From positions 16,306,001 through 16,370,000 of the forward strand of contig NC_058192.1 of NCBI RefSeq assembly GCF_907165205.1: a stretch of DNA of 64,000 bases, given 5' to 3'. This stretch comes from Coccinella septempunctata. Lineage: Eukaryota > Arthropoda > Insecta > Coleoptera > Coccinellidae. Below, in pieces: positions 58,166-64,000 of this stretch; positions within the stretch are counted from its first letter, which is position 1, and the number at the start of each line of letters is the position of its first letter. The translations under genes and the position numbers were made by a program. Below the pieces are notes generated by a model, which ran no database searches, was not told where the DNA came from, and saw only the letters and a list, made by a program, of their open reading frames with translations.

Positions 58166-60199
58166 ATGGCATTCAAAGTAAGTAATCACAAAAAGTTACG
58201 CATCATTTGAAAAAAGGTAGTTCTGAAAATGAAGAAAACATAAATTTCGATTTAAGTCAATTCTCCTCTCTAATTGTCAAATAAATGCTTTCTGTACACT
58301 TTTAAGTTTCAAACGTGAAGAGACAGAAAAATTTTGCTTCCATGTTATGTAAATTAATACCTACACCGTTTTCTTTTTTTCGATATTTTCTTCAATATAA
58401 TTTTTTTATCTTTCCTATCTCGACAAGGAAGATTTCTGAAAATTCACTTAGCTTACTTATTCAACTAATCTGCTTGAATTCTGACAGTTTGGCTTATTCC
58501 ATCAATTCGCAAATGTGTTACAATATATTAGTATACCCATATTGTATTTTTCCTATTTTTGTAATTTTTTAATTTCCCAGTCTTCTGATTTTCTTCTTTC
58601 TTATCTGAACTTTCTGTCTTTACGGTTTACTCCAGATATCATAATTTTTTTTTTACTTTATGTATTAAGTAGCTAGGTATACACGAGAGCAGATCCTTTC
58701 AATCCTTCAATTCGCAAACCTTTCCAACGTCTTTTTTCTCTTATTCAAATCTTTCAAGAATTTTTCAATATTAATGAATAATATCAGATAAGTAATCCTA
58801 GAATTCATCAAAAATAACTACTTTTTCCCATTCGGATAACTGATAACACCAAGCATGTCATCAATGGTATAAAATTTTTGCATCCAATGGTTTTGATCTT
58901 TTGAAAATTTATTCTTTTGTCAAATTTTCAAATTCATGGATATGATTCAACGTGTTTGGAAACCCACTAATAACACTGACCATACCAAATTGTATAAATA
59001 GATGTAACTTTAAAATATCTCTTTCATAATTTGAATCATGAACTGAACTGCAAATCCGATACCATTGATCCAAGAAATTTTAGTAGTCCAGTTTCGGGTC
59101 ATTGTCGCAGTCACTATTATATTCTTAGCATTGTATCAGCATAATCTCAGTCGTTGTTTTAACGTTGCATAAACGCTCCAGGAAAAATACACTGGTTAAG
59201 TTTGACTTATAATTTGGACAGTGAATGTTACGAAGACTATGATAGTGACGATGGTGCATTAATAGACCGTAATAGTCGATCCCACTCACATAAGTTGTAT
59301 TGACAACTTAATAATGGATATTTCGGTTGTTCTACCAAAAGCAGCTTTACAACTGATGCACTAATAAATTCTTCAATAATCTCTTTTATTTGAATAATTT
59401 CCTGGTATAGAAGAAATAGAACGTATGTGAACACTACCATAATGTCATTTTATTTCCTGCATTCAATTTGAAATCAAGATATATGATTAGTATTTCTGAA
59501 CATTTTCCAAAATAGTTCGTTGAATATTTTACTTAATTGTTACAGCTCATTGTCCTTTTCGCCGCTCTGGCCTACGCTAACGCTGGTTTCTTAGGAGCTC
59601 CAGCTGCGATATCCTATGCCGCACCAGCTGTGACTGCCGTCCATGCCGCTCCAGTTGCTTCATCATACTCCTACACCAACAGAATCCAATCTGCTCCAGT
59701 AGCTTATGCTGCTCCAGCCGTATCTTATGCCGCACCAGCTGTGACTGCTGTCCATGCCGCTCCAGTTGCTTCTTCATACTCCTACACCAACAAAATCCAA
59801 TCCGCTCCAGTAGCTTATGCTGCCCCAGCCATCTCATACGCCGCTCCAGCTGTAACTGCCATTCACGCCGCTCCAGTCGCCGTCGCTAAAGCCATCCCAG
59901 CTGCCACTTCTTATGCATACAACAACAAAATCTCTCAATCTGTTTCCTACGCCGCTCCAGTTGCCACCTACGCCGCTGCTGCCCCAGTCATCAAATCTTA
60001 CGCCACTACCTACGCCGCTGCCCCAGCTATCTCCTACTCTGCACCAGCTCTGACCACTGTTCACGCCGCCCCAGCTCTCTCATATGCTTCCCCAGCTCTT
60101 TCTTATGCTGCCCCAGCTGCCTACGCTACTTCAGCATACTCCTACGGAAGCCCAGCTGCTTACGCTGCCCCTTTGGCTCTCCAGAAATACCACTTGTAA
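58166..60199 (+). CDS. AAPA-repeat structural cuticle protein, two exons
   Basis: Secreted structural protein of the insect exoskeleton, about 221 aa. Exon 1 codes only Met-Ala-Phe-Lys (58166-58177) and ends at a GTAAGT donor. The intron is 58178-59545 and ends TTGTTACAG. Exon 2 is 59546-60199. Joining them gives a signal peptide MAFKLIVLFAALAYANA with likely cleavage after residue 17. The mature chain is Ala/Pro/Tyr/Ser/Val-rich. A 37-aa unit (SYAAPAVTAVHAAPVASSYS and onward) spans about residues 27-63 and 64-100, followed by a degenerate third unit and AAPA/YAAP runs to a KYHL end. There is no Rebers-Riddiford chitin-binding consensus, so it belongs with low-complexity AAPA cuticle proteins of the 'cuticle protein 16.5' kind. 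Starting at TTG 59537 would translate the splice acceptor, so I rejected that start. Codons in exon 2 favour C in third position, unlike the AT-rich surroundings, which fits a highly expressed gene. The long antisense open frames here are composition artefacts. Family assignment is by motif recognition only. Confidence 0.9.
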
Positions 60200-60316
60200 A
60201 TAAATATGGAATGAATCTATGGAAAGCAGGCAGACATGTTGCTGTTGCTTAGACGCATTACATCTTTTTCATATTATTTATTTATACATTTATATGTCTG
60301 GATTGTAAATAATAAA
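60199..60316 (+). terminator. Cuticle gene 3' UTR with poly(A) signals
   Basis: AATAAA overlaps the stop codon at 60199-60204 and a second AATAAA is at 60311-60316, followed by TG/T-rich sequence. The second is the better placed polyadenylation signal and implies a 3' UTR of about 130 nt. Confidence 0.6.
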
Positions 60317-60938
60317 CTGTAAATTTCAATTGAATTCTTCCTTTAACATCAACTCAAAAACGGTTATCCATTTTCCGTGACTGGAATGGAATTGAACTCA
60401 CTTATTTGTTACCCCAGTAGGTCAGACGTGTTTTAGACAGGTTTTACTTATAAGTTTCACCTGAAAATCTCTCCAACCACACATAAAAATCATTGTACCG
60501 CAAAAAGGTACAAATGTGAACTTGAAAATGAGTTCATACAAGGCTATGGTCCACCAGCTATGAAAAGAGTTTTGCGAAACTTTTATCAGATTGGACCTTA
60601 GACCAAATAGGATTGCGATGCCAAGAACAATTGAATCGGCAGTTGGCTTCCGCCGTCCGCGAGATCGCCATCTGCTTATTAAATTGGATACTTTACTCAG
60701 TTTTAGTTCTTGGTAATGCTGCACAAACAGACATTTAGTCTTGGAATCTCTAACATGCTGGTTTGGTCTAGACCGAATCTGAGAATAGTTTCAAGAACTC
60801 TTTCAACAGAGGGTGGACCATAACCTTATGAACTAATTTGTCTGTTCACTTTTGTACTAATTTAAAATGCCTGTTTCTGTGAAATTCACCTAAGAGTCAC
60901 TTGATAGCAGATCTGCCGATTTATAGTTGATATGTAAA
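60317..60938. other. No feature recognised
   Basis: Spacer between the cuticle gene and the palindrome. The 100-codon minus frame at 60422-60724 has no recognisable domain. Confidence 0.3.
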
Positions 60939-61139
60939 GGTGGAGAACGTTTGGAATTGATGGAACTCTATTCACTATTGGCATGTTCTACTGGGTACTA
61001 TACATTTACCCAGAGCGCCACCCAATATGATTGAATCGGACACCGTTTCATATTGGGTGGCGCTCTGGGTAAATGTATAGTACCCAGTAGAACATGCCAA
61101 TATTGAATAGAGTTCCATCACTTCCAAACGTTCTCCACC
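60939..61139. repeat. Near-perfect palindrome, 92-bp arms and 17-base loop
   Basis: Left arm 60939-61030 and right arm 61048-61139 are inverted copies with two mismatches over 92 bp, separated by 61031-61047. Such similarity implies recent origin or arm-to-arm conversion. A transcript would form a long hairpin. The right arm ends inside the outer helix of the hammerhead that follows. Confidence 0.9.
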
Positions 61140-61375
61140 GTAAAAAAATACTATGTTGCTCTGATGAGGCCAAATGAGGCCGAAACTATGGTCAGCATCT
61201 GCTTTTCTTCGGTGGAGCGTACTCCATTTGGGGCCTTGACGCTGGCAAATTGGCTAGTTCAATTCAGATCGTAACACTTGTTGATATTCATATCGTCGGG
61301 TGGTATGCATCTGAATTTATCCTTATTATTGTATTCATTGCCTTTAGACGTGATCATTCTTTATTATCATTAATA
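61129..61375 (+). mobile_element. Hammerhead-bearing TIR element, copy B (left end replaced)
   Basis: Homologous to 34840-35037 from CGTTCTCCACCG through the ribozyme, the post-ribozyme block and the right inverted repeat (CGGGTGGTATGCATC). Beyond that repeat, 61320-61370 matches, in reverse complement, the extra left-flank bases of copy A (34772-34805). The full TIR is therefore about 66 bp and each copy lacks part of one end. In place of a left TIR there is the palindrome 60939-61139. Confidence 0.65.
61135..61215 (+). ncRNA. Hammerhead self-cleaving ribozyme, type I (copy B)
   Basis: Second copy of the ribozyme at 34842-34922. CTGATGA is at 61161-61167, stem II is GGCC/GGCC again, GAAA is at 61182-61185, and the GTC triplet ends at 61193. 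The core is unchanged. A C-to-T change at 61187 turns one stem III C-G pair into a U-G wobble, so pairing is kept. The outer stem I helix CCACCG/CGGTGG (61135-61140 with 61210-61215) is intact, with an extra mismatch in the A/T-rich part. The first bases of this copy are also the end of the right arm of a 92-bp-arm palindrome (60939-61139), which could compete with ribozyme folding. Confidence 0.83.
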
Positions 61376-62488
61376 AGTTAATTTCATATTTCCAATTCTC
61401 TAATCCACATCGTGTTAGACTTATTGCATTATTCTCTTGAATATTAGTTGATAATTGGTTTATCTTATCATATTTTTCACAAACTCTTCTTGATTTTTTC
61501 ACGTTTTTTATGCTAATTCATCTGCCTACCAACTCCCAGAACCACGAAATTTCAGCAGTCGCCTTTAAATGCCGAAATCAAACTCTTATTCAATCGTTTA
61601 CGATGCGTATCAGAATTATCCGAGAGGAAATTTTTCCAGTTGCTTTCATTCACATCAATTATACTGCCTTTGTTAAAAACCCAGTAGAAAGAATTCCATT
61701 CGAAGATATTTCAGATTCCTGTCGTATACGAAAAGCGTAAATATTTCAGATGTCACGTGAGATGGGGTGAGAGTAAAACGGGAAATATTGTTCAGTTAGT
61801 TAAGTTGTCAGAATCTACCAAACTGTGATAACACGCCGGGGGTTGCTTCAGTTTTTATGACTGCCTAATCTATAATTGGATCAAATGGGTGGTTGGTCTG
61901 AAAAACAAGGGATGGCCTCTGGGTCACACGAGATTCTCGCTGCTATTAAACGTTTCAATTTGGATACATATATTGGGGCACTGAAGGGGAAACGATAACA
62001 AATACAGATGATGTACTTTGGTGTGAATTCGATCATTCGATAATTGAATCGCTAATTTCACAGCACCTAAACCTATAGGGCACTGAATAGAACAAATTTT
62101 GTTATAATGTATCAATTATACCTTACATTTATGTACCTAATCATCATCACTACAACAGACATTCATTTCAGTAACTTTTCAGGTTTGAAAATCACGGTGA
62201 AGTTAATTGTTAACTGGAATACATCGCGAAACAAAAAGAATAGCCATAAAAATTTTGTTGTCACATATTATGTAAGCCGAGTAAAAAAAAATATATCTCT
62301 ATCTCTTGGCAGATGTAAGATAGATGGAAAGTTCTGGATCAACAACAGCTGAGCACCCTCACACTACCACGAACTGGATTAGAAAGCGATTAACACATTA
62401 AAGACTTACTTATACCTACTTATTACATCTGCTGGCTTGTTCCTACCGAAGGAATACAGCAATTTTATTCCTTGATCACTTTTCTTTA
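61376..62488. other. No gene recognised
   Basis: AT-rich, short frames only (61510-61740, 62107-62352). Confidence 0.35.
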
Positions 62489-63202
62489 CAGGGTGAGTCG
62501 TACAAAATTTGTTCAGTAGATTCTTGTGGTCAAAAGAAACACTTTTTTCTTATACCATTTTTTCCGATTCGTCATTGTTAAAAAGATATAGCCATTTTAA
62601 GTTTTCATATTGAGCTGTGCCACCCCTGGAAAAACAAAATTACCTCCCTAAAAAGTTTATGAAGAGATGCAGAATCCTCCCAGAATAAATTTCAATCGTT
62701 ACCTCCAGAATACCTAGCTAAATCTGTGACACTACACATCTGTGGATCTTTTCAGAAGAGTTGCATTCGGTCAAAGTACCCCATTTTTCGAATTTTTATT
62801 TTTGAACATCAAATTACTCGAAAATGGCTCATTATACGAAAACATATGAAGAATACTTTTATTTTACAAAAATAATTCATTAGATAGCGTCCAACTTAGT
62901 TTTAAGAGTTGGATTCTTTGAATTTTTGGGGTAACTAACTAATGGTCCTAATGAAAAAGCTGAAAGACGTGGGTGATATCTTGTGTTCGAAAAAGATTCA
63001 TCAAATGAATGGAAAACTATATTCCGAAGTTCATTTCACTCGATAAAACCGTTTATGGGATAGAACTAAAAATACCATTTTTATGGTACTTCAATAGCCT
63101 CTATCTTTGAAACCGAGCTGATTCGGAAAAAATGGTAGAGAAAAAGAGTGTTTCTCTGGATCTCAAGAATCTTATATTTGTACGTGTCAAAGACTCACCC
63201 TG
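62489..63202. mobile_element. Family G MITE, copy 2
   Basis: 714 bp. Ends CAGGGTGAGTCGTACAAA and GTGTCAAAGACTCACCCTG, TA at both edges (62487-62488, 63203-63204). Similar throughout to 7848-8517, with an inner GACACTACACATCTGTGGAT also found near 16650. No coding capacity. Confidence 0.82.
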
Positions 63203-64000
63203 TATATAAGAAAACAGCAATCATTTCTGTTGGCAAATTGATAAATATCTTTCCTCATTGAGATCGACTTCCTATAACTCAAAGGCAAACATAATATACG
63301 ATACGAAAAGATACATTTTTCTCGGGTAGCATAATTTTCGGGTAACAATGACATTTTCCTGGTCTTTGGGTAAATTTGAACCCAATTTCAGAATGTACTG
63401 AAGACGAGCCTGCCTGAAGAGCAGGAAAAATGTATGTCACGTCACCTAAGAAATCGTAGTGCCGCATTATCAAGCAAGAATGCGAGTAAAAACGAAAAAT
63501 AATCGGGTAATAATATTCCATTATCTTTGGCGGAAAGCATCTCCTTTCGGTTTATGGAAATTTATTACTCATAGATTCACCATAAAGCGCTTTTTCTTGA
63601 GCTGTGCGCAGGGAGTATGCATTAAGCCCTAATGCTTTTCCATTCTGTCTGGAATTGCCATTTTACAACCTTGATATGTCTCTCCAGATATTCAATTTTC
63701 CAGAAGGATGCCCTGTAGGGATGTGTGAATCACTTACTGTTTCATAAAGAATTTTTATAAGGTGATCGTTGGGTCTCAAGCAATAAGATCGCATTACTGG
63801 AATGCGTAATATGGTAACCATGAAATTGATCATTTTTATGGATATATTCGCTCTGAAGATCTGGAACCTCCCCATACGGATTTGAATGGCACTTATTAGG
63901 GCTCTTGTTTCATTTAACGAACACGAGAATACTTTTATCATTACCTCTCCACTATACTATACGCAAAGTATTCTTGTGAGTGAAGCCGCAGTTCCATTGA
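63203..64000. other. No gene recognised
   Basis: A 92-codon minus frame (63663-63941) contains FMVTILRIPVMRSYCLRP, but no family can be assigned. Confidence 0.3.

Noticed and set aside
59537..59545. TTG start for the cuticle protein open frame
   Set aside because: These bases are the intron 3' end (TTGTTACAG). The ATG exon at 58166-58177 restores a normal signal peptide.
59577..60064. Antisense open frames in the cuticle exon
   Set aside because: They are by-products of the GC-rich alanine/proline repeat and have no start context or motif.
63663..63941. Frame vaguely like the end of an insect odorant receptor
   Set aside because: The resemblance is limited to a few hydrophobic positions; the C-terminal landmarks are missing.

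Overview
This 64 kb window is AT-rich, intron-bearing, repeat-dense animal DNA, almost certainly from an insect genome. The evidence is one AAPA-repeat cuticle protein gene, mariner-type transposases, many TA-flanked TIR elements and eukaryotic splice sites. A beetle is my best guess from the look of the cuticle protein and the mobile elements, but that is inference. Nothing bacterial or viral was recognised.

Only one confident protein-coding gene is present: a two-exon secreted cuticle protein at 58166-60199 (+). Its first coding exon is only 12 nt (Met-Ala-Phe-Lys), followed by a 1368-bp intron and one large exon of AAPA-type repeats. A TATA box, an initiator and poly(A) signals frame it. 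Everything else that I recognise is mobile or repetitive DNA, plus moderately GC-rich unique islands that may be regulatory.

Layout. 1-6.2 kb: a 1288-bp mariner with a dead transposase, a 38-bp-arm hairpin, and two abutting non-autonomous elements whose TIRs start with GGGGAG-like sequence and whose interiors are studded with family-specific words. 7.8-18.6 kb: several TIR elements, including a family called G here (CAGGGTGAGTC termini) and a family J (about 1.2 kb). 21-26 kb: a second mariner copy, then a composite inverted repeat whose two arms carry different MITE insertions. 26-32 kb: a 5S-rRNA-like fragment, non-LTR retrotransposon remnants and a 175-bp satellite array. 34-41.7 kb: a large inverted repeat holding a hammerhead-ribozyme element, a MITE, a pogo/Tigger-like relic and a pogo-derived 925-bp element with a second copy next door, followed by a PIF/Harbinger derivative inserted in a dispersed repeat. 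44-50.5 kb: the sister copy of that repeat, an unexplained cluster of open frames, a mariner-superfamily relic and a reverse-transcriptase fragment. 52-57.5 kb: more family J copies and a direct repeat. 58-60.3 kb: the cuticle gene. 60.9-63.2 kb: a near-perfect 92-bp-arm palindrome touching a second hammerhead ribozyme, and another family G element.

The most notable observation is two copies (34842-34922 and 61135-61215) of a sequence with a complete type I hammerhead self-cleaving ribozyme core, in a short element with terminal inverted repeats. Several insertions have an empty-site counterpart inside this same window, which fixes their target-site duplications without any outside data.
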